This document shows positions 55,695 through 64,000 of a stretch of 64,000 bases of DNA, piece after piece; position 1 is the first letter of the stretch, and the number at the start of each line of letters is the position of its first letter. The stretch spans positions 1-64,000 of the forward strand of contig NZ_JABBEA010000006.1 in the NCBI RefSeq assembly GCF_012912005.1. Reading direction: 5' to 3'. A program made the position numbers and the translations under genes. Origin of the DNA: Paenibacillus sp. SZ31. GTDB lineage: Bacteria; Bacillota; Bacilli; Paenibacillales; Paenibacillaceae. The notes under the pieces were generated by a model, which was not told where the DNA came from, made no database searches, and saw only the letters and a program-made list of their open reading frames with translations.

Positions 55695-56066
55695 TTAGTT
55701 TATGGTTTTGGTTCTAGGTTTGTAGAATGTATCTTCAATGTTGCTTCAAACCCAAGCGCACCTGAACTTGTCCAGAGCAGGCATGCGCGACGTGCGCTGC
55801 ATACGACATGGATTGCCTACTGAATGTACGAGCAAGTGGACTTAGCGCTAACGAATCTGAGGCGTCTTATTCAAGGATTTGAAGCACTCGCAGAAATTGA
55901 AGGAACCTGAGACAAGCTATATCACAATAAATAGCCTTTTACATCGTTTTTATCAGAGAAATTCGGGAAATAAACTGTCTGATGTTCCTTACATTTTTAA
56001 AAGAGGACCTGAGGGCCAAATAAGACGTCCTGTGTTCCTTAGGAAACCCTCAGATCATCGCCAGGA
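55695..56066. other. Non-coding gap
   Basis: No supported feature in these 372 bases. A 63-codon frame at 55879-56070 lacks a ribosome site and overlaps the ridA-like stop codon. Confidence 0.5.
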
Positions 56067-56468
56067 TTAGCCGGATTGGACTTCATCTTCAACGATCGCT
56101 TCCACTTCAATCTCAACCATCAACAAGGGATCAATGAGTGCGCTAACTTCAACCATGGTGGCTACAGGCTGGATCTGTCCAAAAAACTCACCGTGTGCCT
56201 TGCCAACTTCCTCCCATCTGGAGATATCGGTCACAAACATCCGGGTTCTCACCACATGCGACATGTCAGCCCCCAGTTCTTTCAGTGCATTCTCGATCGT
56301 CTGCAAAACGAACCTTGTCTGTGCATACGGATCACCTGCCCCAACAACTACACCATCTTGCATCGCGGTTGTACCCGCCACTTCGATTCGGTTCCCTACA
56401 CGGATGGCACGGCAATATCCCACCAACGGTTCCCATGGGGAGCCGGTAAATACCTGCTGTCTACTCAT
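56067..56468 (-). CDS. RidA/YjgF-family protein
   Basis: The 133-residue protein matches the Rid family (VAGTTAMQDGVVVGAGDPYAQ, VVRTRMFVTDI, MVEVSALIDP, VEIEVEAIV). The position of the catalytic Arg in true RidA reads PVATM, without Arg, so it may belong to a subgroup with a different or no deaminase activity. Confidence 0.85.
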   Translation of the reverse strand: MSRQQVFTGSPWEPLVGYCRAIRVGNRIEVAGTTAMQDGVVVGAGDPYAQTRFVLQTIENALKELGADMSHVVRTRMFVTDISRWEEVGKAHGEFFGQIQPVATMVEVSALIDPLLMVEIEVEAIVEDEVQSG

Positions 56469-56553
56469 TCTCTCGTCCCTCGCTTTGATTGTATTTGTCT
56501 CTTCTTCTGATTAAACATGAATTATATCAGTCCAACATCATTTACGCACAAAA

Positions 56554-56608
56554 AAATCCCTGAATGGCTGCCCATTGGTTAGATCACGGACAGACATTCA
56601 GGGGATTT
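56554..56608 (-). terminator. Terminator of the VanY-like gene
   Basis: AAATCCCTGAATG and CATTCAGGGGATTT pair; the minus strand continues with seven T. Confidence 0.85.
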
Positions 56609-56645
56609 CAGGAAAATTAGTATCTTTAAGAATAAAACATTCGGA

Positions 56646-57614
56646 TTACAACTTGATATTAGCCTCATCAAAGTATTCTTCCAGAGTTAATCCACTCTTC
56701 GCTACATCCAACGCCAAATCCGTACCGATGTACCGGATATGCCAAGGCTCATAGACGTATCCTGTTGTATCTTCTTCACCTTGCAGATAACGGATGACAT
56801 ATCCGTATTCTGCAGCATGTTCAGCCAACCACTGGCCTTCCTTCGATGTGCCAAATACCTCTTCCAGCACATTGCCCACACTCGGGCTGGATACATCAAT
56901 GGCAAGACCCGTCTGATGTTCGCTTCGGCCTGGCACAGAGCTCACGCGATCCGTGTATTCTTGACCTTTGGTTTTGACATTATTGTTATAGATGGATACC
57001 TGACGCTGATATGAACGATAACCGGACACCGCACGAAGCTCAATGCCATCCGCTTTTGCACCTGCAAACAACTTCTCCAGCGCCTCCGCAGCTTCCTTGC
57101 GCATATGCCGCTTCTCGTGTGGTTCGTCGAAGGAGAACGGTACATTCGGCTCCACCAGATCGTCCGGCTCGTACCCTTCAGGCAGACTACGTTGCTTGTT
57201 CACAATGACGGTCATAGACTCGGCATTGGTCACCACAGATTGTGCATCAATCGTCGTTTGCAGTGCGCTGATGCTGCGTTTCTCCATCAATGGATCTTCC
57301 GTTGTCGCCCCGTTACCATCGTCTGAAGAATCCTGCTCTTCGCCTGATGAACCATTATCTGACTCGCTATCCGTCCCTTCACCACTGTTGCCTGAAGCTG
57401 ACGTATCATCCCCGCCAGTATTATCGCCGTCAGTTCCCTTATCTTCCGTAAAATGAACGGTTGTTCCGTCCGACTCTTGTTGTGTGTTGCCTGTTCCATT
57501 CGGATCCTGGCTCTCCTCTGTGCCATTCTGGCACGCGGCAAGCAATGCTCCGCATATCATCAATGAGGACAGCATAACCACCATGCGGCGCTGTCTTCCT
57601 GTACGTGATTTCAT
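56646..57614 (-). CDS. VanY/DacB-like D-alanyl-D-alanine carboxypeptidase lipoprotein (M15)
   Basis: The 322-residue protein has a lipobox (LLAAC), a long acidic Asp/Ser/Gly linker (~30-110), and an M15 peptidase domain with SGYRSY, SEHQTGLAIDVSS (metal His and Asp) and EPWHIRYIG (metal His). It trims peptidoglycan stem peptides at the cell surface. No van regulators are adjacent, so it is a housekeeping-type enzyme. Confidence 0.88.
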   Translation of the reverse strand: MKSRTGRQRRMVVMLSSLMICGALLAACQNGTEESQDPNGTGNTQQESDGTTVHFTEDKGTDGDNTGGDDTSASGNSGEGTDSESDNGSSGEEQDSSDDGNGATTEDPLMEKRSISALQTTIDAQSVVTNAESMTVIVNKQRSLPEGYEPDDLVEPNVPFSFDEPHEKRHMRKEAAEALEKLFAGAKADGIELRAVSGYRSYQRQVSIYNNNVKTKGQEYTDRVSSVPGRSEHQTGLAIDVSSPSVGNVLEEVFGTSKEGQWLAEHAAEYGYVIRYLQGEEDTTGYVYEPWHIRYIGTDLALDVAKSGLTLEEYFDEANIKL

Positions 57615-57881
57615 GTAAAAACTCCTATCGCCATAATATAAATGTTGTCTAGTTGTCTGCTCGCAGTCTTCCTGCGACAGTATACCTTAATTGGGAGCGA
57701 AGCTCCACCGGTAAAGACCTCCTTTAGAAGAGATCCGGATGAACGTATACGCGCTGTACAGCCTGTATGATCGTTTTTTGGACTTTTAGAGCAACATCCC
57801 AGTGCTGTACACAATAGAAGTGAAATGGGAATATGCCTTCATATATCCAATATACAAAAAAGTGATTATGCAATAAAAACA

Positions 57882-57910
57882 AGCAGGGGTGATCTGAGAT
57901 CTCCCCCGCT
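57882..57910 (-). terminator. Terminator of the ywqA-ywqB pair
   Basis: Arms beginning AGCAGGGGTGATC and ending GATCTCCCCCGCT pair; the minus strand continues with TTGTTTTTATT. The 308-base gap here holds no other feature. Confidence 0.75.
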
Positions 57911-57922
57911 CTGATGAGTGCA

Positions 57923-58735
57923 TCATTTGGTTGCCGGACTGTCCGTCTTCTTCTGGACAGCCTGCCACATCCGCGCGGCTACACGCTCGCGGATCAGATC
58001 CAGCCCTGCGGTGGCCGGCACGCCCGGCAGCAGCGCCGTCAGCTCCGGCAACGCCGGCGGCTTGCCCGGCTGCGCAAGGCGCACCTCAACGGCGCCGAAA
58101 CCTGGCCCCGGCTGGTGCATGGCGCCGTCCGCGGCTGCCTCGGCGATCCACTCGCCGACGGCTGCGCCGCCTTCGCCGCCCCGCACCTGCGGGCGGCCAG
58201 CTGTTTCCGCTGCGCGGCCGGGGCCGCTGGGATCATGGGCGAGTTCCTCCGCCCATGCCCCCAGCACGCCGGCGAGCAGCGCTTCGCGCGGCAGGCCGGC
58301 GTGCGCCAGCTGCAGCAGCGGCTCAGCCGCGAGGCGCGCGGCTACGGCGCGCGAGGCGGCTGCGGCATGCGCGCAGCCTGGGCGGCCGCAGGTGCACGCC
58401 ACGGCCGCGCTGGCCGTTGCTGCGCCTGGCGAGCCCTCGGGCGCGAGCGTTGCCGGCAGTAGCCCGGCAAGCTCTTCGGGCGCCGGGCCGCCGCGCAGCA
58501 GGGCGTACAGCGTCAGCGGACGCTTCCGCAGCTGAGCCAGTACAGCCTCGCGCTGGGCTTCGCTCAGTCGCGCTGGCGTTCCCGTGACCGTGAACATGCC
58601 TGCGGCTGATCCGGTCTTGCCCTCAGCAGCGAAAGCCCGAACGGAAATTTCCTGATCCGCATCCGCTGCTGTATTTACTTCTGCTGTCCATCCACTGGGG
58701 GACATATGCAGCTCGATCTTCCATTTTTCACTCAC
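57923..58735 (-). CDS. ywqB: SWIM zinc-finger protein (YwqB-like)
   Basis: The 270-residue protein has a short SWIM-type motif CTCGRPGCAH near 113-122, the CxCxnCxH zinc finger that often accompanies SNF2 helicases. Its middle is Ala/Gly/Pro-rich and the DNA is strikingly GC-rich compared with neighbours. It begins 46 bases after the SNF2 gene and probably works with it. Long plus-strand frames here are by-products of the GC bias. Confidence 0.75.
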   Translation of the reverse strand: MSEKWKIELHMSPSGWTAEVNTAADADQEISVRAFAAEGKTGSAAGMFTVTGTPARLSEAQREAVLAQLRKRPLTLYALLRGGPAPEELAGLLPATLAPEGSPGAATASAAVACTCGRPGCAHAAAASRAVAARLAAEPLLQLAHAGLPREALLAGVLGAWAEELAHDPSGPGRAAETAGRPQVRGGEGGAAVGEWIAEAAADGAMHQPGPGFGAVEVRLAQPGKPPALPELTALLPGVPATAGLDLIRERVAARMWQAVQKKTDSPATK

Positions 58736-58781
58736 AACAATCCCCCTTTCTCAACATCTATATTCTCCTGATCTTTCAAGG

Positions 58782-61700
58782 TCACAGCCACGTCTCTCCC
58801 TGAAGCGAGATCAGGCCACGCAACTCATCATCCGACATCTCGGTCAGCCAGTTCTCACCTGAACCAACAACCTGCTCAGAGAGTGCCTTCTTGCTCTCAA
58901 TCAGCTCATCAATCCGTTCCTCCAGCGTTCCCTGACAGATTAGCTTGTGCACCTGCACATTGCGATTCTGCCCGATTCGGAATACACGGTCCGTCGCCTG
59001 GTTCTCAACCGCGGGATTCCACCACCGATCATAGTGAACTACGTGACTCGCGCGTGTCAGATTCAGACCTACACCACCGGCACGAAGAGATAGAACAAAC
59101 ATGGACGGCCCTTCTCCTTTTTGGAAAGTCTCTACCATATCGTCTCTTTGCGACTTCGATACACCGCCATGCAGGAAATACGGTTCTTCCTCGTATCGCT
59201 GTTTCAACCTCGACACCAATAGATCTCCCATGGCAACATACTGCGTGAAGATCAGGGCAGATTCCCCATTATCACGGATGGCGTCCAGCAGTTCAAGCAA
59301 ACGTTCCATCTTACCAGATGCCTCAGCCTTACCGTGGTCTTTCCGATTGCTGTCCGCCAGCACCGGATGATCGCAGATCTGCTTGAGCTTGGTCAGAGAT
59401 GACAGAACAATCCCCTTCCGGGCAATACCGTTTCTGCCGTCCAAACCACCCATGAGATCGTCCACCACACGTTGATACAACACCGTCTGCTCCGGCGTCA
59501 GAGAACAATAGGATTTCAGTTCAAGCTTCTCTGGCAGATCCTTGCGAATATCCGGATCACTTTTCAACCTGCGCAGCATGAATGGAGATACCAATCGATG
59601 AAGCTCACGCAAGGATGCTGCATTTTCTTCGGATGGGCCGAGTCCCGTATACCGCTGACGGAACGATGAAGCTGTGCCCAGATACCCAGGATTGAGGAAC
59701 TGGAAAATGGACCAAAGTTCGCTCAGTCGGTTCTCTACTGGTGTTCCTGTCATCGCAATACGATGAAGTGTAGACAGACGCATCACACTTTGCGCTTGTT
59801 TAGTACGATAGTTCTTAATATATTGAGCCTCATCCAGCACGATGGTGGACCAGTGCAGCGAAGCCAGATCTGGCCCATCTCTGCCTGCCAGATGATAGGT
59901 CGTGAGTACAATGTCATGCGTCTGCGCTTCTGCCTGAAATTCGGTCCCGTGCAACCGTTGTCCGCCATGGTGAATGTACAGCGACAGATCCGGGGCAAAC
60001 CGTTTCAGTTCACGCTGCCAGTTCCCAAGCAACGAGGTTGGACACACAATGAGCGCAGGCAGATGAACGGGTTGCACATTCGTGTGCTCAGCCGCCGTGA
60101 ATGAATCATCTGCTTCGTTCAGCATGTCATTCTCACGCGCTTCCTCTTCGGCTGCCTGCCGTTCCTCATGTTTTCGGTCCAGCAAACAGGTAATTACCTG
60201 AATGGTCTTCCCAAGTCCCATATCGTCCGCGAGACATACGCCAAAGCCCAACTCACGCATAGCGGATAACCATTGGTATCCCCGTTCCTGATAAGGACGC
60301 AATTCACCATGCAATTCTGCCGGAACCTGACGAGGTTCAATGCTGCGAAGCACCTGTCCATCGAGCAGGAAAGCCAGCAGCCCATCAGATTCTGCACCAA
60401 AGACGGATAGCCCCTTCCATGCGGAATCTTCCCCTTCATCCGCGGCCAAATGCAGCCATTCGGAAAGAGGCATATATTGTTCTTCTTCTTTTTTCATATA
60501 ACGCAGGACTTGGCGAATTTCTTTCGTATCCACTTCAATCCATTCACCGCGGAACATGACATACGGGACTGAGGAATCAGCCAGTGCTGCAAGTTCCTCG
60601 GCCGTGACTGGTTTACCATCCAGCATAGGCTCCGCCTTGAAAGCAACCAATTGTTCCATGCCAAGTGCCGATGTAGCTCCAGGCAACCGCTCATTTCCCC
60701 GATTCAACATCTGCAGACGCAGTCCCGCACGACGTTTACCGGCACGACTCCATTTGGAAGGCATGAGAACGGTTATCCCGGCCTTTTGCAGACGCGGAAC
60801 GGCATGCGTAAGGAATTCAAAGAAACCTTGCTGCTCCAGTTTGATTCCCTCTGGACGAGCGGTGAGTAACGCCGTCTCTAGCTCAGGTGCCAGTTCTGCT
60901 GCATGCCCGAGTGCCATCAACAACTGTTCTGCAGCCGAGGTATATAACACTTTCCCCCGGTCTAGATCACGCTCTGGATGTGCCCAGACGGTGCGTACAG
61001 GCAACCTCAGGCTCGTTTCCTGCTCACTGTCTACCCAAAAGCTTATTCCCCAGATCGATTCATGTTCGCCCAGTGGCGGCTCCAAGCGGAGTACCAGCTT
61101 CAATTGGCCTTCAGCAGGAGCCATTTCTTCGGCTCCCACGATCGGCATCGTCGTTCCACCAGCTTCTTGCAACGTATGAATAAATGCTGTCATGTCGTCC
61201 GTCGGCCCTTGCACCGTTACAGGACGGAACATCGAGATCAGACTGTTCCACCAGAGCTCAGCTACTGGCGAAGATCCGCGTCGATAAGGAGTGCGGTAAC
61301 GGGACAGTTCACTGTCCATACCTTCAAGTTCACTTGTCACTACAGCATGAATCATTCCACTCATGAATGAAAATAATACCGCCGCCCCTGCTTCTTCACG
61401 CGTTTCCGGTTCCAATGAAGCATAAGCTCCGGGAGCAGCCAAACCAATGGGAGGCATCGCTTCAGCAAGATCGCGGAATCGTTCGATGTCCTCCTCCTGC
61501 TCCAAGCGTGGCCGCCATACTCCCGTCAATGTCTCTTGCCCGGTCCGTCGCCTTGCGCCGGTCTTTGCTGCGAATTCAGCCGATGGAGCAATTGCTCCCC
61601 GCAACAGCAGCTCCTGTGTGAACTGCGCCGCCTTGATCCAGTAACGCATTTCTTCTCCAACCTGAATTCCAGCTGCATTTAACAAACGGTCATCCCATTG

Positions 61701-61985
61701 CAGCAGCAGCCTGAAGGCATCCTTAGGCGAGACTGCCAATCCTTCCAATGTGCGTCCCAGCAGCTGACGCCGCTTCGTGTTCTTGGCTTCAGCCGTGTTC
61801 CTCAGCGGATTCGGCCAGCGCAGCTCCGCAAGACGCAGAGCGGCAGGCTGAAACAGACGACCCCCGTCGCCAAAATTCAACCTTCTTACCACGTGGCTCC
61901 ATGCATCCACACGTGGTTCCGATGTTTCACCGGAAAAACAAAAAAATACGTCACCAAGCCATACTCCATACAGCGATTGCATCAT
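58782..61985 (-). CDS. ywqA: SNF2-family helicase (YwqA-like)
   Basis: The 1067-residue protein has an N-terminal bacterial SNF2-associated domain, then Walker A LADDMGLGKTIQV, DEAQ box IVLDEAQYIKN, MTGTPVENRLSELWS, and C-terminal HGGVSKSQRD and GGVGLNLTRASHVVHYDRWW with FRIGQ. It is an ATP-dependent DNA translocase. GGGAG precedes the ATG. The SWIM gene follows in the operon. Confidence 0.92.
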   Translation of the reverse strand: MMQSLYGVWLGDVFFCFSGETSEPRVDAWSHVVRRLNFGDGGRLFQPAALRLAELRWPNPLRNTAEAKNTKRRQLLGRTLEGLAVSPKDAFRLLLQWDDRLLNAAGIQVGEEMRYWIKAAQFTQELLLRGAIAPSAEFAAKTGARRRTGQETLTGVWRPRLEQEEDIERFRDLAEAMPPIGLAAPGAYASLEPETREEAGAAVLFSFMSGMIHAVVTSELEGMDSELSRYRTPYRRGSSPVAELWWNSLISMFRPVTVQGPTDDMTAFIHTLQEAGGTTMPIVGAEEMAPAEGQLKLVLRLEPPLGEHESIWGISFWVDSEQETSLRLPVRTVWAHPERDLDRGKVLYTSAAEQLLMALGHAAELAPELETALLTARPEGIKLEQQGFFEFLTHAVPRLQKAGITVLMPSKWSRAGKRRAGLRLQMLNRGNERLPGATSALGMEQLVAFKAEPMLDGKPVTAEELAALADSSVPYVMFRGEWIEVDTKEIRQVLRYMKKEEEQYMPLSEWLHLAADEGEDSAWKGLSVFGAESDGLLAFLLDGQVLRSIEPRQVPAELHGELRPYQERGYQWLSAMRELGFGVCLADDMGLGKTIQVITCLLDRKHEERQAAEEEARENDMLNEADDSFTAAEHTNVQPVHLPALIVCPTSLLGNWQRELKRFAPDLSLYIHHGGQRLHGTEFQAEAQTHDIVLTTYHLAGRDGPDLASLHWSTIVLDEAQYIKNYRTKQAQSVMRLSTLHRIAMTGTPVENRLSELWSIFQFLNPGYLGTASSFRQRYTGLGPSEENAASLRELHRLVSPFMLRRLKSDPDIRKDLPEKLELKSYCSLTPEQTVLYQRVVDDLMGGLDGRNGIARKGIVLSSLTKLKQICDHPVLADSNRKDHGKAEASGKMERLLELLDAIRDNGESALIFTQYVAMGDLLVSRLKQRYEEEPYFLHGGVSKSQRDDMVETFQKGEGPSMFVLSLRAGGVGLNLTRASHVVHYDRWWNPAVENQATDRVFRIGQNRNVQVHKLICQGTLEERIDELIESKKALSEQVVGSGENWLTEMSDDELRGLISLQGETWL

Positions 61986-62085
61986 TAAAGTCTCCCGTCA
62001 TCCCTTCGCATTGTTACTCTCCATCATATACGAAAATGACCGGATTTAAAAACCTTTACCCACAAAAAGTGGATATTTCGATGGT

Positions 62086-62143
62086 TAGGGCGTGTCTCAA
62101 AACTCGCTGAAGTGCATCTTTCGGAGTTTTCAGACACGCCCTA
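62086..62143. repeat. 58-base palindromic repeat
   Basis: TAGGGCGTGTCT and AGACACGCCCTA form perfect outer arms, with inner AAAACTC/GAGTTTT. There is no T run. It looks like a MITE- or REP-type dispersed repeat rather than a terminator. Confidence 0.55.
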
Positions 62144-62154
62144 GCGGCACAAAA

Positions 62155-62192
62155 AAATGTCCCTTCTCCCGAAAAGCGGATGAGGAACATTT
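62155..62192 (-). terminator. Terminator of the cheW gene
   Basis: AAATGTCCCT and AGGAACATTT pair with one wobble; the minus strand continues with seven T. Confidence 0.7.
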
Positions 62193-62246
62193 GGGTCAAA
62201 CTAAGGATAATACTGAATATTCAAAGAATTACGGATCGTTATATTA

Positions 62247-62678
62247 CTATGATCTGATCAAGCTGCCCAGCAATACATCCAGGTTCAAAATGCCTGCACG
62301 ATGATCTTCGCAGAACCCGATTTTGTCAAAAACTCCAAGCATGAAACGGCGATGTTCCTCAGCAGGTTCCTCGAAACGATCGTAACTTACGACAGAATCG
62401 ACCATATCTACGATCAGCGGTACAAATCCACCTTTGTAAGGCACCACAATAATACGTGTAGAAGTGGTATCCTCCTGGTCCGGCATGCCTAACAATACAC
62501 GTAGACTCACAACCGAAACGACCTTACCATACAACGAAGCAAAACCTCGGATCTCCGGACTTCCAAATGGGACCGTTGTCACCTGCACCATTCTGATGAT
62601 CTCATGAACTTCATCAATTCGTAGTGCAAAGATCTGGTCTCCTACCGAAAAATTAATATATTGCATGCCCTCATCCAT
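62247..62678 (-). CDS. cheW: CheW-like chemotaxis coupling protein
   Basis: The 143-residue protein matches CheW (YINFSVGDQIFALRIDEVHEI, VPFGSPEIRGFASLYGKVVSVVSL, RIIVVPYKG). CheW links chemoreceptors to the CheA kinase. The ATG at 62678 is preferred for spacing, but 62690 is possible. The neighbouring receptor gene supports the assignment. Confidence 0.88.
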   Translation of the reverse strand: MDEGMQYINFSVGDQIFALRIDEVHEIIRMVQVTTVPFGSPEIRGFASLYGKVVSVVSLRVLLGMPDQEDTTSTRIIVVPYKGGFVPLIVDMVDSVVSYDRFEEPAEEHRRFMLGVFDKIGFCEDHRAGILNLDVLLGSLIRS

Positions 62679-62736
62679 AATTATCCCCATACCCTCTCAT
62701 TCCGTATAATCAGATCACTATAAATATTAAAACAAA

Positions 62737-62782
62737 ACCACAAGAAGAGCACTTTTTTTGGGAAAAGTGACCTGCTTGTGGT
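62737..62782 (-). terminator. Terminator hairpin downstream of the small frame at 62789
   Basis: ACCACAAG and CTTGTGGT with inner CACTTTT/AAAAGTG form a two-part stem; the minus strand continues with TTTTGTTTTA. Confidence 0.7.
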
Positions 62783-62788
62783 TCGCAT

Positions 62789-63040
62789 TCACCAAGTCAC
62801 CACAGGTACTTTCGTCCCATTAGATGTTACTTTGGTGTATCGGTTATTTTCAGTCAAATGTTTAGGCTTCAGATCAATTTTTCCAACTTCAACAAACGTT
62901 GCATTACAGTTGCTGTCTCCGCTCTGCTCATTTGCCCTGTCGGATTCAACAAAGTTCCATTTTCTTGGATCACGCCGGGTGAAAGAGCTACTTGTGTAGC
63001 TGCTTGTGCCCGTGAAGAAATCTGATCTTGAACCGCTCAC
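62789..63040 (-). CDS. Possible small protein (83 residues)
   Basis: The frame has an AGGAGG at its start and a terminator right after its stop codon. The only start in range is a GTG that overlaps the ribosome site itself, so the true start is uncertain and may be non-canonical. The product is Ser/Thr-rich, then charged (RRDPRKWNFVESDRANEQ). Not recognised. Confidence 0.4.
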   Translation of the reverse strand: MSGSRSDFFTGTSSYTSSSFTRRDPRKWNFVESDRANEQSGDSNCNATFVEVGKIDLKPKHLTENNRYTKVTSNGTKVPVVTW

Positions 63041-63120
63041 CTCCTATTAAATGCCATATAAAATTACTGCATCAACTGCCGATATAAATAGTATATACAG
63101 GATTAGAAAAGAGGAAAATC

Positions 63121-64000
63121 ATGACGCTCAAAACCAAAGTCATTGTCATCGTCACCACCATCTGCATTCTGCTCGCTGCGCCACTCAGCTATATCGCGCT
63201 GTACGTGATTGAGAAGCAAGCGACAGAATCCGTAGACAATGAGCTGCAAAGCACAGTTCAAAAAGCAGTAACAGAAGTCGATGGATGGGCTTTGACTCAA
63301 GCCAAAGTCATCGAAACACTGGGCAAAGTCATTGATGATACGGTACCACTCAATGAGATCAGCATGGAACATTTACAAGCATTCCAACTGGCCTCTAACA
63401 AAGAGGATATCGCCACCATTTACTTCGGCCTCGAAGACGGTACATATTTAGACGGAGCAGGCTTCATACCAGATGCCACCTTCGATGCACGCGAGCGTCC
63501 ATGGTACGTAGCCATCAAAGCTTCGAACGCACTTACGTTCAGTGATGCCTATGTCACCAAAGCCGGTATACAGTCCATTTTCATCGGCGTGCCGTTACAT
63601 GACGAGAACGGGAATTTCCAAGGGGCCATATCGGAAAATATATCACTCGATTCCATTAAGGATGAGATCAGTTCGATCCACACAGACAACGGATTCACCT
63701 TTTTGCTGGACCAGAAGGGTGTTGTGCTCTCACATCCGAATCAAGAGCTATTGAACACACCACTCGCCGAACAGAGTGACTATACAGAGATCGTGGGCAC
63801 GATGCTTAATCAACCTAGCGGATTGTCCGAATATACGTATAATAACGATCGGCAGTTAATCTATTACGAGAAAATTCCGAATACCAACTGGATTGTAGCA
63901 ACCTCCATCTCCAAAGCTGCCGCCTTGGCGGAATTCACCAAGACAAGACAGCTGTATCTGGCGTTTATCGTTATTTTCACCGTGGTGCTGGCGGCTCTGG
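63121..64000 (+). CDS. Methyl-accepting chemotaxis protein, N-terminal part (dCache sensor)
   Basis: The ATG at 63121 opens a frame that runs off the window. The visible ~293 residues are an N-terminal membrane segment (VIVIVTTICILLAAPLSYIA), a dCache extracellular sensor domain with the amino-acid-binding-type motif ARERPWYV and a downstream TFSDAYV, and the start of a second membrane segment (LAFIVIFTVVLAAL). HAMP and signalling domains should follow outside. It is divergent from cheW. Confidence 0.8.
   Translation, partial: MTLKTKVIVIVTTICILLAAPLSYIALYVIEKQATESVDNELQSTVQKAVTEVDGWALTQAKVIETLGKVIDDTVPLNEISMEHLQAFQLASNKEDIATIYFGLEDGTYLDGAGFIPDATFDARERPWYVAIKASNALTFSDAYVTKAGIQSIFIGVPLHDENGNFQGAISENISLDSIKDEISSIHTDNGFTFLLDQKGVVLSHPNQELLNTPLAEQSDYTEIVGTMLNQPSGLSEYTYNNDRQLIYYEKIPNTNWIVATSISKAAALAEFTKTRQLYLAFIVIFTVVLAAL

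Noticed and set aside
55879-56070. 63-codon plus-strand frame
   Set aside because: No ribosome site and no resemblance to known proteins.
57914-58587. Long plus-strand frames
   Set aside because: They come from the GC bias of the SWIM-protein gene on the other strand and lack ribosome sites.

Overview
The window looks like chromosomal DNA of a Paenibacillus-type Firmicute. This rests on strong AGGAGG ribosome sites, sigma-A promoters, a caa3 oxidase locus (ctaCDEFG plus a DUF420 gene), yhaQ/yhaP- and ywqA/ywqB-like pairs, an xpt-pbuX operon under a guanine riboswitch, and secreted proteins with copper-amine-oxidase-type stalk domains. The first ~300 bases are the leader of an rRNA operon read on the minus strand; its 16S gene lies just outside the window.

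Layout. 1-2293: rRNA leader with tandem promoters, a TraB/GumN-family gene, and a spacer with a terminator. 2294-26694: an AT-rich Tn7-like transposon of about 24.4 kb, with matching ends, internal TnsB-type repeats and T5 flanks. 26714-31138: ABC transporter genes with a GntR repressor. 31239-32050: two small genes. 32193-37920: cytochrome c oxidase operon. 38245-44672: methionine aminopeptidase, small proteins, a degenerate M48-like membrane protein and xanthine salvage. 45339-56468: MscL, Nudix, TrmB regulator, zinc-ribbon protein, UvrD-like helicase, Gfo/Idh/MocA oxidoreductase, acetyltransferase, RidA. 56646-64000: VanY-like peptidase, SNF2 helicase with SWIM partner, CheW, and the start of a chemoreceptor.

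The transposon is the most interesting part. Its core operon, read toward the left end, is a DGQHR (DndB-like) gene, a TnsD/TniQ-like gene, tnsA, tnsB, tnsC and a second tniQ. A divergent XRE regulator and a large palindrome sit at its head. Cargo includes a divergent Pycsar pair (nucleotidyl cyclase plus PycTM effector) at the left end, an OLD-family nuclease with a 59-residue companion, a four-TM membrane protein, a PLD nuclease-like protein, and an arsenic island. The island holds arsR-arsB-arsC-phosphatase, arsO, a Cys-tailed flavoprotein, a Cys-pair MarR regulator and arsN1. A ParA-like ATPase with two unknown genes lies near the right end. The element sits between the stop codon of a yhaP-like permease gene and what looks like that gene's own terminator, now 24 kb away, which resembles Tn7 insertion downstream of glmS.

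No CRISPR array, cas gene, complete rRNA gene or tRNA was seen. Gene names come from motif recognition only; no database search was run.
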